From an uncultured Oribacterium sp. (lineage in GTDB: Bacteria; Bacillota; Clostridia; Lachnospirales; Lachnospiraceae), in the NCBI GenBank assembly GCA_946413525.1, contig CAMKKZ010000023.1, positions 1 through 59,306 on the forward strand: a stretch of 59,306 bases of DNA. The letters are read 5' to 3'. Below, in pieces: positions 40,943-51,172 of this stretch. The position numbers were made by a program, and so were the translations under genes. The notes beneath the pieces were generated by a model. It made no database searches, was not told the DNA's origin, and saw only the letters and a program-made list of their open reading frames with translations. Each line of letters begins with the position of its first letter. The first letter of the stretch is position 1.

Positions 40943-43426
40943 TTACACATCATCCCTCTGCCGCTCCACAAGCTCCAGAAAAATTCCTTTTCTGTCGATC
41001 AGTTCCTCATACGTCCCCTCTTCCGCAATTCTGCCGTCCTCCAGCACGAGGATCCGGCTGCAGTTTCGTATCGTGGAAAGCCTGTGGGCGATCACTATGC
41101 GTGTACAGCCCATGGCGTCCAACGCTTCCGAAACCTGCCGCTGAGCCTTGTTGTCAAGGGCGGAGGTGGCCTCATCAAATATCAGGAGCCGCGGCTTCGG
41201 CAGAACAGCCCGCGCAATCATCAGGCGCTGCTTCTGCCCTCCGGAAATGCCTCCCTGCCCCTCCGATATAAGCGTATGCATACCCATCGGCATACTTCTG
41301 ATATCCTCCGCAATTCCGGCAGTTTCCGCTGCCTCCCACGCGTCCTCCATGGTGCTGCTTTCCGGCGCGGAAATAACGATATTTGAGTAGATATCTCCCT
41401 GAAACAGCCCGCCTGACTGCATGACGACCCCTATTTTCCTTCGGAGGGACGCAAGATCCAGACTGTCAATATCCTTTCGGTCGGCTGGCCGGGAATTTCT
41501 GCGCCATGCCCTGGATCTCCCTGAGGATTCAGGCCTTTCTACAGACTTGCCTGAGGATTCAGGCCTTTCCCCGGGCACATTTGAGGCTTCATGCCTTTCC
41601 CCGGATATGCCGATGGATTCGGGACGGACTCCGGACGTTCCCGAGGGTCTGCGCCGTGCCATGCCCTTCCGGCTCCCCCCGCGGACCGTGTCATAGTAAA
41701 TCGCCCCTTTTTCGGGCTTTTCAAAACCAAGCAGCAGCCGCATGAGCGTCGATTTCCCGCAGCCCGTCCGGCCCACAATGGCGACATATTCCCCCGGCCT
41801 TATCTTCATCGAAAAATCCCTGAGGACATAAGGCATATCCTCCCGGTATCGGAAATAGACATGCTCAAGCTCAAGGCCCCCGGAAATCCCGGAAACGATT
41901 TCCCGGCCTGTCTCCGCTTCCGGCTCCGCCTCCAGAACAGGCGACGCCATTTCCAGGAGAGACGACGCCCCCGCAAAGGATTCAATCGCGCCCGAAAGGG
42001 ATGTAAACGCGCCCACGAGGGCCCCAAAGGCCGCTGAAAAAGCAAAATAGGATGCCTGCCGAAGCCCGGATTCTGCCGCGAGATAATATATGGCAATATT
42101 CGCGAAAAGCCCCACCGCCATATTTATGACGCCGTTAACCCTGAGAATCACGGGGGGATTATACCTCAGCGCGGCCTCCTCCGCATATAATGTCAGCCAT
42201 CTCGAGAAAAAACGTTTTTCGGCACCCGAAAGCCTGATCTTCTGAATCCCGCTGATCATGGAATAAGCCATGCCGGATTCCTTCGCCGAAAGCCTCATCT
42301 GCTTTTTGAGGGTGCCGGAACGGGCATACGCGGAGGCCGCCGACACCCCGGCCATTGACAGGACCGCCATAAATGCCGGCATGGCAAGCGAAGGCGCCAG
42401 TCGGAAGATCTGCGCGGTATACAAGGCTGCGGCAAAGAGCGCAAAGCCGGCGGAAGAAACAATTCCCGCAACGATTGGACACAGATGCACGGCCGACATG
42501 GCCCGCTCATGCAGCTCTCCAGGGCTGAAATCCCGGAAAAAAGCCGATGGCAGGGACATCATGCGCGCCATTATGGAAGCCTGCACGGAAAGCGCCGCCC
42601 TGTTCCCAATACGCCTTGAGAACAGCCCGCGCAGCCCGTCCACAAGCTTCATGGAAAGAATTACGCAAAACATGCATACGGAAATGCCGGCCAGGACCCC
42701 CTCATCTCTTCCTGACAGAACCGTGCCGGCCAGCGCGCCGGCAATTCCAGGCAAAAAAAGTCCGGCAGCGGCAAGGGCAAGGGTGGACAAGACTACCAAA
42801 ACAATGTCCCCCGCCGAGACGCATTCCGCAATATAACGCAGCAGATCGGCAGCATCCATTGCGCGGAGGGGCATTGGACGATAGAAGCATACCGCCTCCC
42901 TGCCAAACAAATCGGCATTTCCGGAACCCACCCGTCTTCTCAAGCCTGTCGCCGGATCCGTATAGCTGTACCCCAGAAAGGCAGAAGGAATCATGGCCAC
43001 AGGCATGAATTCTTCCTTTGTGAATGCCAGGATGGGGCTGAAGGCGTTCTGAAACCATCGCTCCCCCAGCTCCACATTCCTCCTCATCAAACCGAAAGAG
43101 GAAAGATGCCGGTCCAGCTTTTCTTCAACTACCCGGAAAAACCCTGTTCCATGAAACACATCCTGCGCATCCTGTTCATCAATAGCATCTCCATCACGCG
43201 CATCCATCCAATCATCCGTCATTTCCCCCGGCGCCAGACCGTAATATTTCAAGATCTCCTTAATCGCGTCATTCAATGCGGAATCACGCAGGGCAGCGCT
43301 GTGCTTCCCTCCCCGTTCGGGGATTTTCCGGCCAAGCACTGCGCCGGCCGCCTTTCGCAGCGACTCCTCCAGGAGACGCTGATCCGCCTCGCGCCTTTTT
43401 TCTATCTGGTTCCCAAACCACCCCAT
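40943..43426 (-). CDS. NHLM-type peptide export ABC transporter (no peptidase)
   Basis: 827 aa. A ~200-residue N-terminal soluble domain precedes a six-helix exporter domain and a C-terminal ATPase (Walker A GRTGCGKSTLMRLLLG, signature ISGGQKQRLMIARAV, Walker B LLIFDEATSALD). The architecture fits the second ABC protein of NHLM bacteriocin systems (TIGR03797 type). Between Walker A and the Q-loop (VMQSGGLFQGDI) there is a ~55-residue low-complexity insert with four 10-residue repeats (GERPESSGKS type), unexpected inside an ATPase core. It follows the peptidase-ABC gene in the same operon, 330 bp apart. Confidence 0.85.
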   Translation of the reverse strand: MGWFGNQIEKRREADQRLLEESLRKAAGAVLGRKIPERGGKHSAALRDSALNDAIKEILKYYGLAPGEMTDDWMDARDGDAIDEQDAQDVFHGTGFFRVVEEKLDRHLSSFGLMRRNVELGERWFQNAFSPILAFTKEEFMPVAMIPSAFLGYSYTDPATGLRRRVGSGNADLFGREAVCFYRPMPLRAMDAADLLRYIAECVSAGDIVLVVLSTLALAAAGLFLPGIAGALAGTVLSGRDEGVLAGISVCMFCVILSMKLVDGLRGLFSRRIGNRAALSVQASIMARMMSLPSAFFRDFSPGELHERAMSAVHLCPIVAGIVSSAGFALFAAALYTAQIFRLAPSLAMPAFMAVLSMAGVSAASAYARSGTLKKQMRLSAKESGMAYSMISGIQKIRLSGAEKRFFSRWLTLYAEEAALRYNPPVILRVNGVINMAVGLFANIAIYYLAAESGLRQASYFAFSAAFGALVGAFTSLSGAIESFAGASSLLEMASPVLEAEPEAETGREIVSGISGGLELEHVYFRYREDMPYVLRDFSMKIRPGEYVAIVGRTGCGKSTLMRLLLGFEKPEKGAIYYDTVRGGSRKGMARRRPSGTSGVRPESIGISGERHEASNVPGERPESSGKSVERPESSGRSRAWRRNSRPADRKDIDSLDLASLRRKIGVVMQSGGLFQGDIYSNIVISAPESSTMEDAWEAAETAGIAEDIRSMPMGMHTLISEGQGGISGGQKQRLMIARAVLPKPRLLIFDEATSALDNKAQRQVSEALDAMGCTRIVIAHRLSTIRNCSRILVLEDGRIAEEGTYEELIDRKGIFLELVERQRDDV
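41515..41660. repeat. About 4 x 30-bp coding repeat inside an ABC ATPase domain
   Basis: Units CCTGAGGATTCAGGCCTTTC plus ~10 bp recur at roughly 30-bp spacing, encoding (S/P)GERPESSGK-like decapeptides, in frame with the ATPase. Confidence 0.82.
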
Positions 43427-43529
43427 ACCCCGTTCACCTGCCGTTCCGTCCTCCGTGCCCGAATGCCCGCAATAAGATGCAGCCTGCTCTTCCGGATTGC
43501 CTCACCGGATCCGCACAATCCCCCTTTTT

Positions 43530-43797
43530 CCCTGCGTTAATACGTCACCTGCTTTTCGGGAACATCTCAACAGCTCCGCACATACTCCCTATTTCCCCTG
43601 CGTCAGGATATCACCTGCTTTTCAGGAACAACCGACCAACTCCGCATAGTCTCCCTATTTCCTCTGCGTCAGGATATCACCTGCTTTTCAGGAACAACCG
43701 GCCAAAACTCTGCACAGTCTCCCTATTTCCCCTGTGTCAGGATATCACCTGCTTTTCAGGAACAACGCACCAACTCCGCGTAAATCCCCTGTTTTCC
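43530..43797. repeat. 4 x 65-68-bp array derived from the 3' end of the peptidase-ABC gene
   Basis: The unit TCAGGATATCACCTGCTTTT-caggaacaac... repeats at about 43530, 43598, 43663 and 43731. The unit nearest the gene contains its last ~15 codons (KQGIYAELVRCS and stop), so the intergenic copies are decayed duplicates of that gene end. Confidence 0.85.
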
Positions 43798-46143
43798 CAT
43801 CAATTCCTCATGCCTCCCCCATTCGGCAATTCTGCCATGATCCAGAACGATGATTTTGTCGCTGTCCCTCACCGTGGAAAGGCGATGAGCGATGACAATG
43901 CAGGTAATGCCACGATTCCTGATCGACCTGATCACCTCATATTCCGTCTTCGCGTCAAGGGCGCTGGTCGCCTCATCCAATATGACAACCGTGGGATCCT
44001 GAGCCAGCACCCTGGCTATTTCAAGCCTTTGACGCTGCCCACCGGAGAGGTTCCTTCCCCCGTTTGACAGCCTGTATCTGTAGGCACCGGGAAGCTTCAT
44101 GATATCCTCATGGATGCCGGCGTCCCTTGCGGCAAGGATCATCTCAAAATCCATAATGGTATTATCCCACATTTTTATGTTATTTGCCACAGTATCCTCA
44201 AAGAGGATAATCTCCTGATCCACCACGGCCAGCGAACCGACCATCACATCTCTCGGCCAGGCATTGCGAGGCTTCCCATCAAAAAGAATCTCCCCGCTCC
44301 AGGGCTGATAAAGCCCGGACAAGAGCTTTGAAATCGTGGACTTTCCGCAGCCGGAAGACCCCACCAGGGCAATTCTTTCCCCGCTCTTTATGGAAAGGGA
44401 AAAACCGCTGATCAGCGGCTCTTCCAAAGGCGAATAACCGAAGGTGACATTCCGAAGCTCGATATCCCCCTTCAGCTTGCTCAGCCCACGTATTGCTCCG
44501 CTGTCGTCGCCGGAAGCACCCATACCCGAAGTTCCCGCTGCACCAGTACCCTTTCCCGAAGCAAGTGCTGCCATTGCATCTGATCCTGCGGCATCCCCCG
44601 CGGAAACGCCTGCCTCGCCTCCCTTTTCCCTGACGGAAACATCCCCCGAAGCCATCAAAGGCTCCTCAGAAAAACAGGGGTCATCCGGGTAATCCATCAC
44701 ATCCTCCACGCGCTCCATCTTTATGCGCATTTCCTGAATAGCTTTTCCCGAGGCCGCAAGGGACATGGCAGGAGACAAAAAAGCTCCCAGGAAGCCCTGG
44801 AACATCATAAGCGCCCCAAGGGAAAAGCGGTTCCTCATGACCATCAGGATCCCGATCACGAGGACAGCGGCATTTGCCAGCATGGAAAAAAGCCCCGGGA
44901 GCATGTCGAAGAAAAAGTTCAGCTCCTCCGCCTGGACAGACTGCCTGTTCACGGCTGCCTGATAAGCGGCCCATCTTCTGAAAAACCCGTCCTCCGCCCC
45001 TCCGGCCTTAATGGTTTCCACCATCTCAATACCTGAAACGGCAGCCGCCTCCAGCCTGCCGGCATCCCTCATCTGCACCATCATCAAATTCTCCCGCCTT
45101 TTCCGGCTCAAAGCGGAAAGCAGGAGATTCAGGGACAAAGCCATTAAGCCTACCATTGTAAGTGCCGGACTCTGCCTCAGCATCAGGATCAGATAGAAGA
45201 TCATCATTGCGGAATTCAGGACAAGCGGGGCCAGGACATTAACCAATGTGCCGGAAATCGAAGCATTGAGCCCCGCTCTGGACTGAAGATCCCCCGCCAG
45301 CCTCTGAGAAAAAAAGCTCATGGGCAGCCGGAGGATCTTCCACATATAGAGGGCACGTCCCGTCACCGCCATCTTTCCATCAATCTTCAAAGAGTAAACA
45401 GCCTGTGCCCATCCTATGGCAATCTGCAGTCCGGCAAACGCAAGCATTATGCTCACAAAGGGATGCAGCCATTCCCGGTTCTGCCCATCCAGCAGACGAT
45501 CCACAAAAACGCGGGACGCGGCTGAATTGACAATACCGAAAAGATAAGCCATTGCCGTCGTTATGATGACAAAGGCAATGGCAATCCCGTTTCCGGACAG
45601 CCGCTTCAATGCGTAGGAAAGGGTGCTTTTCCTTTGGCCTTCGGGACGAAACCTTTCCGATGGGACCGGTATCAGCGTCACGCCGGTAAAGGATCTTTCA
45701 AACTCGTCCATTCCAAGCTTTACCATCCCCCGCGCGGGATCGTTAATGTAGGCATGCCTGCCTTTAAATCCGGCAAGAACCACAAAATGGTTCATGTTCC
45801 AATGGATAATGCAGGGGAACTGCCCCTTCTCCCTGATGGCTTCTGGGCTCATGCTGAAAGCTGAAACGTCAAGCCCGTAATTCACCGCCGCGCGGTAAAT
45901 ATTTTTCGCCGTGGAGCCGTCTCTGGAAACCCCGCAGTCCTGCCGCACCTTTTCCAAAGGCACCCACTTCCCATAATACGCCAAAATCATGCACAGCGAT
46001 GCCGCGCCGCATTCCAGTGCCTCCAACTGCATCACCATGGGGACTCTGGCCACCCCCTTTGACAACACCGGCCTCATCCCGCCTTTTCCTGCCATTTCCA
46101 TATGCCCCGCCTTATCAGCCGCCATTTCCTCCGCATTATTCAA
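43756..46143 (-). CDS. NHLM-type peptidase (C39)/ABC transporter
   Basis: 795 aa, starting at TTG 46143 (ATG 46125 is an alternative). The C39 domain spans ~35-165: catalytic cysteine in MQLEALECGAASLCMIL, histidine in NMNHFVVLAGF, aspartate in YINDPARGMV. Then six membrane helices (~190-460) and an ATPase with Walker A SSGCGKSTISKLL, signature LSGGQRQRLEIARVL and VVILDEATSALD. It should cut a double-glycine-type leader and export the peptide. A Gly/Ala/Ser-rich linker (~505-550) is unusually long. No precursor gene is visible nearby. Confidence 0.88.
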   Translation of the reverse strand: MNNAEEMAADKAGHMEMAGKGGMRPVLSKGVARVPMVMQLEALECGAASLCMILAYYGKWVPLEKVRQDCGVSRDGSTAKNIYRAAVNYGLDVSAFSMSPEAIREKGQFPCIIHWNMNHFVVLAGFKGRHAYINDPARGMVKLGMDEFERSFTGVTLIPVPSERFRPEGQRKSTLSYALKRLSGNGIAIAFVIITTAMAYLFGIVNSAASRVFVDRLLDGQNREWLHPFVSIMLAFAGLQIAIGWAQAVYSLKIDGKMAVTGRALYMWKILRLPMSFFSQRLAGDLQSRAGLNASISGTLVNVLAPLVLNSAMMIFYLILMLRQSPALTMVGLMALSLNLLLSALSRKRRENLMMVQMRDAGRLEAAAVSGIEMVETIKAGGAEDGFFRRWAAYQAAVNRQSVQAEELNFFFDMLPGLFSMLANAAVLVIGILMVMRNRFSLGALMMFQGFLGAFLSPAMSLAASGKAIQEMRIKMERVEDVMDYPDDPCFSEEPLMASGDVSVREKGGEAGVSAGDAAGSDAMAALASGKGTGAAGTSGMGASGDDSGAIRGLSKLKGDIELRNVTFGYSPLEEPLISGFSLSIKSGERIALVGSSGCGKSTISKLLSGLYQPWSGEILFDGKPRNAWPRDVMVGSLAVVDQEIILFEDTVANNIKMWDNTIMDFEMILAARDAGIHEDIMKLPGAYRYRLSNGGRNLSGGQRQRLEIARVLAQDPTVVILDEATSALDAKTEYEVIRSIRNRGITCIVIAHRLSTVRDSDKIIVLDHGRIAEWGRHEELMGKQGIYAELVRCS

Positions 46144-46236
46144 TCCCCAGCCGCTTCATTAAATCCATCTTATTGGCTCAATGTCAATGAATCAATGTCA
46201 ATGGATCAATGTCAAATAAATCCATCTCATTGGATT

Positions 46237-46665
46237 TTAGCCGGAACCGCTTCCAAGAAGAATGCGGATTGGACTGCTATGCTCAAGCACAAGTTTTCCT
46301 TCGTACGCTCCATCGGGAAGCCCCAGTTCGGCGACTCCCAAAGGCCGTCCAAACTCATCCGCCTCCACTGAAGCAATCACAGCCTCCTCGGAATAGACCC
46401 TCAGGAGCATTCCGCTTTCCACGGCTTCCCCTTTCATCGTCGCGACACGGGCCATGCGATGCTGAACCACCACCCTGACATCCGCCGTCATCTCCAGATT
46501 CCCCGCCGAAGACCAGACCGCTATCCCAAGCAACATAAAAAATACAGCAGCAAAAAGCGCGAATACGCCAGGGCTTGCCACTCTGAGACAATCCTCCAAT
46601 TCCTCCGGAGAAGAGAAATTATCAAAGCTCCTGCCCCTGAAAATACCGTTTCCGTTTTCTCCCAT
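46237..46665 (-). CDS. NHLM system secretion protein (short adaptor)
   Basis: 142 aa. A cytosolic N-terminus with FDNFSSPEELEDCLRVASPG leads to one membrane segment (VFALFAAVFFMLLGIAVWSS) and an external beta-rich domain. This matches the short HlyD-like adaptor encoded before the two NHLM ABC proteins in Firmicutes (TIGR03794-related). It probably links the exporter to the cell exterior. First gene of the export operon; 46666-46936 upstream contains degenerate ~24-bp AGGAATCATCCCA-type repeats and no precursor peptide with a ribosome site. Confidence 0.78.
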   Translation of the reverse strand: MGENGNGIFRGRSFDNFSSPEELEDCLRVASPGVFALFAAVFFMLLGIAVWSSAGNLEMTADVRVVVQHRMARVATMKGEAVESGMLLRVYSEEAVIASVEADEFGRPLGVAELGLPDGAYEGKLVLEHSSPIRILLGSGSG

Positions 46666-46971
46666 AAATAAACCAGCCCCGCATCTCTCCCGAAAAACAT
46701 CCCCTGTCGTTTCTAGGAATCATCCCACCATACCTCTCAGGAATCATCACCACATCCCACCCGGGAAACATTGCCATATCTCAACCAGGAAGCATCCCAT
46801 CCCCGGAAAGCCCAGCCGTCCATCCTGTAAACAATTCAAAGATCCACACAATTAGCTGAATTATACCATTTCCCGCAATACTCGGCAACCTTACGGCAAA
46901 GCAAATTATATTCTTATCTTTCTTTGCCGTTACAATTCACACCTCATCATTCTTGCCAATAGTTCTAATTC

Positions 46972-47103
46972 CTCTGCCAGAAAGCCGCAGGAGGTGAGGG
47001 TTCCGGGCATTAAAATATGACAAAAGCCTCATTTCCCCCGCCAGGAAACCGCGGGAGGTGAGGGTTCCGGGCATTAAAATACGACAAAAGCCCCATTTCC
47101 CCC
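46972..47103. repeat. 2 x ~66-bp tandem repeat
   Basis: GGAGGTGAGGGTTCCGGGCA followed by TTAAAATAYGACAAAAGCC is present twice with ~95% identity by eye. No gene is seen in 46666-47331. Confidence 0.8.
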
Positions 47104-47331
47104 TTTCTTTTTCTGCAAGTGCAAAAAAGATAAACAAGTGATAAAATATAACTGTTCATTCACGCCAGGCAGTTGCGATAAGATGCTCTTAACTCCACTT
47201 AGGCAGACTGATAAACAATAAATATATGCAGCCTTAATGAGTAAGGCGTCCAAAAAGCATCCTGATCAGAGTTGGCTGTTACACTATTCAGAAGGAAATA
47301 GTCTGCCACACAAAAGAAAGGAGACTTCCAA

Positions 47332-47678
47332 ACGATCATTTTACAACCCCGGTAAGCCGAGAACAATTGAAAAACTATTGAAGACAATATTTTTTTGATG
47401 ATATGATGAAATGTGTGGCTGATTTAGACAAAGATTTACTGGCAGTTAATGCTGATTTACATTCGGATCTGCAAGAATTATTACTGAAAAAGGGTTCAGA
47501 CCAACACTCATTATACGGTTTTAACATCATTTTCGATGATTGGGAAATAGAATATGATTCATTGATCAACCCGCCAAGGAACAGGGACGCAGGCTTCCCA
47601 CGAGCGGGAAGGACAGTGGCAGATTCCTCTGCCCGCAAAAAAATAAAGGAGATCGTAGAAAAATGGATTCAAGGCTGA
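47332..47678 (+). pseudogene. DUF5674-like gene with decayed 5' end
   Basis: An AAAGGAG site lies 8 nt before ACG ATC ATT TTA CAA, where relatives start MIILQPVSREQLK. Here the start ATG reads ACG, CCCC replaces CC (frameshift before SREQLKNY), and TGA follows. From ATG 47403 the frame is open for 91 residues with VNADLHSDLQELLLKKGS, LYGFNIIFDD, WEIEYDSLIN and KKIKEIVEKWI, all matching the DUF5674 pattern as I remember it. The usual IRPxxGNRSxxVED segment is altered. A shortened product may still be made. It overlaps the next gene by 16 nt. Confidence 0.55.
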
Positions 47679-47968
47679 AATGGTTCGAAATGCCGGTGAC
47701 AAAGCAAATATCCAATATCGGCAGCGAGGTCGCGCGGGCAATCCGCTGGAAGAAAAAAGGAGATGATCAAAAGGCCCGCAATTTCTGTAACAAGGCGATA
47801 GAATTCTGGCTCCTCACGGAGGAGGATCCGAAAAACCGGCATAGAAACGGGGAATTTAACTGCGCCGTTGAAGAATTAAGGGATTATTTTCTGGGTCAAA
47901 ACACCTATCAAACCACTGAGGAGATGCTGACAAAATACTATGACGCCTTCCTCTACAGGGATGACTAA
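47663..47968 (+). CDS. Small helical conserved protein (HEPN-like?)
   Basis: 101 aa starting at ATG 47663, with AAAGGAG upstream inside the preceding gene. The sequence (MPVTKQISNIGSEVARAIRW, KARNFCNKAIEFWLLTEED, RNGEFNCAVEELRDYFLG) is all-helical and resembles a widespread small clostridial protein of unknown function, with a helical-bundle pattern reminiscent of HEPN proteins. No RX4-6H catalytic motif is clear. It overlaps a DUF5674-like gene, so the two may have formed an operon such as an enzyme/inhibitor or toxin-antitoxin pair. Complete. Confidence 0.7.
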   Translation: MDSRLKWFEMPVTKQISNIGSEVARAIRWKKKGDDQKARNFCNKAIEFWLLTEEDPKNRHRNGEFNCAVEELRDYFLGQNTYQTTEEMLTKYYDAFLYRDD

Positions 47969-48030
47969 ACATTCCTCTCTCCAAATTACAGGCAGGCAGA
48001 TGCGGTATTGCATTCCATACAGCCTCTCTG

Positions 48031-48172
48031 TCAAAATGGTTTTCAGGTCATTTTAAGGAAATGCTTGTTAAATCAGCATTTCCTTAAGATACACGAAAAT
48101 GCAAAGGAAATTTGCCGCTGTGCAGCGCAATCCCGGCACCGGAAACGCTTAAATCATCGTTTCCTTCCTATT
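48031..48172. repeat. Dispersed repeat 'D', inverse copy
   Basis: Hairpins AAGGAAATGC..GCATTTCCTT, a middle stem around TTGCCGCTGTGCAGCGCAA, and GGAAACG..CGTTTCC match the reverse complement of 26232-26418. Confidence 0.65.
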
Positions 48173-48296
48173 ATGTCAAGCCCAAAATTCAGTTTTTATG
48201 CGGGTTTGACTGACCTCTATACCTCTTAATTACCGGTTATCAGATGCGGTATAGCAATCTATATGACTCCCAACAGCAGCTTTGGGATAACAGGAA

Positions 48297-48340
48297 AAAT
48301 CGTGCAGGGAGATTTCATCAATCACCCCTGCACGATTTAT
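48297..48340. terminator. Convergent terminator hairpin
   Basis: AAATCGTGCAGGG and CCCTGCACGATTT form a 13-bp stem between the plus-strand small gene and the minus-strand groEL. Confidence 0.7.
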
Positions 48341-48359
48341 TATGTTCACAAACAACTAT

Positions 48360-48480
48360 ATTTATTATGCATGAACAAAGCAGATGTCAAGTATTATGCA
48401 TGAACAAAGCAGATATCAAGTATTATGCATGAACAAAACAGATATCTTGTATTATGTATAAACAAAGCAGATGTCATGCA
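48360..48480. repeat. 4 x 30-bp tandem repeat downstream of groEL
   Basis: ATTATGCATGAACAAAGCAG plus ATRTCAAGT repeats at 48362, 48392, 48422 and 48452 with few substitutions. Ends ~70 bp from the groEL stop. Short open frames through it are by-products. Confidence 0.85.
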
Positions 48481-48550
48481 AAACGCCATCAATTACCATG
48501 CAAACCGTTACGCAAGATACTTATCTCATTCTGACCGTAACCGGAGATGC

Positions 48551-50185
<1,635 letters not shown>

Positions 50186-50293
50186 CTAATTTCAATCATC
50201 CTTTGGTATACAATATTATGAGCTTATATGTTATACAATATTATTAAGAAACTATAAGCTTATATACCGGTGGGAATGCCATCCAGATTATTA

Positions 50294-50581
50294 TTATTCT
50301 ACAACGGCCAAAATGTCATTCTGCTTTACGACCGTATATTTCTTGCCATCAATTTCCACTTCGCTGCCGGCATATCTTGAGAAGATGACATGCTGTCCTT
50401 CCTTCACCTGCATTTTGATCTCTTTCCCATCGACAACGCCGCCCGGCCCTACGGCCACCACGATAGCCTGTCCCGGCTTCTCCTTGTCATCCTGTCCCGG
50501 AAGCACGATGCCGCTGGCCGTAGTCTCTTCCATTTTCTCTTTTTCAAGAACAACCCTGTCAAACAACGGAACTAATTTCAT
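50294..50581 (-). CDS. groES: Co-chaperonin GroES (Hsp10)
   Basis: 95 aa, normal length. LVPLFDRVVLEKEKMEE at the N-terminus, ASGIVLPGQDDKEKPGQAIV with the mobile loop, and VIFSRYAGSEVEIDGKKYTV. It caps GroEL. ATG 50581 follows AAGGAGG. The mRNA leader from the promoter at 50926 is about 340 nt, longer than usual for groESL. Confidence 0.97.
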   Translation of the reverse strand: MKLVPLFDRVVLEKEKMEETTASGIVLPGQDDKEKPGQAIVVAVGPGGVVDGKEIKMQVKEGQHVIFSRYAGSEVEIDGKKYTVVKQNDILAVVE

Positions 50582-50925
50582 CTCTAAACCTCCTTACAAG
50601 CTCATCCCCCGGGGATGAAAGCCACACAGCCTATTCATTTATTCCAGCCTGCGAAAGCTTCTATCTACCTTAGAGTTTTCCTTTAAGATTGCTTTTGTGT
50701 TTTTCCTTGAGTTATGTTTCCCTTGAGCCTTCCTTTGAGTCTCATATTTTTGTTTTTTTGTCTCTTGGTTACCTGACTCCGTTCCGATTCCGTAACGGGT
50801 AATGATTCAGTTTCAGGTTCCGAATGACCGAATCAGTTTCATTCACTAATCCGGTTTCGGACATTGCTTCTGCTACCTTACTCCTTTTTCCCTCAGAACT
50901 TTGCCTTTTCTCTTGGACAGTGGGT

Positions 50926-50954
50926 ATTATAGCGCAAGGTGTTAGCAATGTCAA
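50926..50954 (-). promoter_or_regulatory. Consensus sigma-A promoter of groESL
   Basis: TTGACA (50949-50954), 17-nt spacer, TATAAT (50926-50931) on the minus strand: a perfect match to consensus. Confidence 0.92.
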
Positions 50955-50968
50955 TAGTTGAGTGCTAA
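50942..50968. promoter_or_regulatory. CIRCE operator (HrcA site)
   Basis: TTAGCAATG-N9-GAGTGCTAA: one arm is perfect, the other has two changes from TTAGCACTC. It overlaps the -35 box, so HrcA bound here would block RNA polymerase. The leader from 50582 to 50925 shows no gene. Confidence 0.88.
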
Positions 50969-50985
50969 TAATTTGAGAAACAAAA

Positions 50986-51032
50986 AAAGAACGCCTCCAA
51001 TTGAATTTTTCATTCTGGAAAGCGTTCTTTTT
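50986..51032 (-). terminator. Terminator between the surface gene and groESL
   Basis: AAAAGAACGC..CCA / TGG..GCGTTCTTTT stem followed by TTTTTTTG on the minus strand; near-duplicate of the ribU terminator at 266-310. Confidence 0.7.
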
Positions 51033-51172
51033 CATAGGACCTTTTCACACCCTCATGTCCTATAGTTGATTGTCTGAATCAAAGATCATACCAGTTCTAT
51101 TCCAAATGATATCGTTCTTGAGTAAAACTTTTTAACAGGTTATATGTTCGCTATCAGTCAGAATGCCTGCCT

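Noticed and set aside
46737..46823. Short frame upstream of the NHLM adaptor as a possible bacteriocin precursor
   Set aside because: Only 28 codons, no ribosome site, no leader-type sequence or GG motif; it overlaps degenerate repeats.
50769..51035. 88-aa minus-strand frame upstream of groES
   Set aside because: It runs through the terminator hairpin, CIRCE and promoter, so it cannot be a normal gene.
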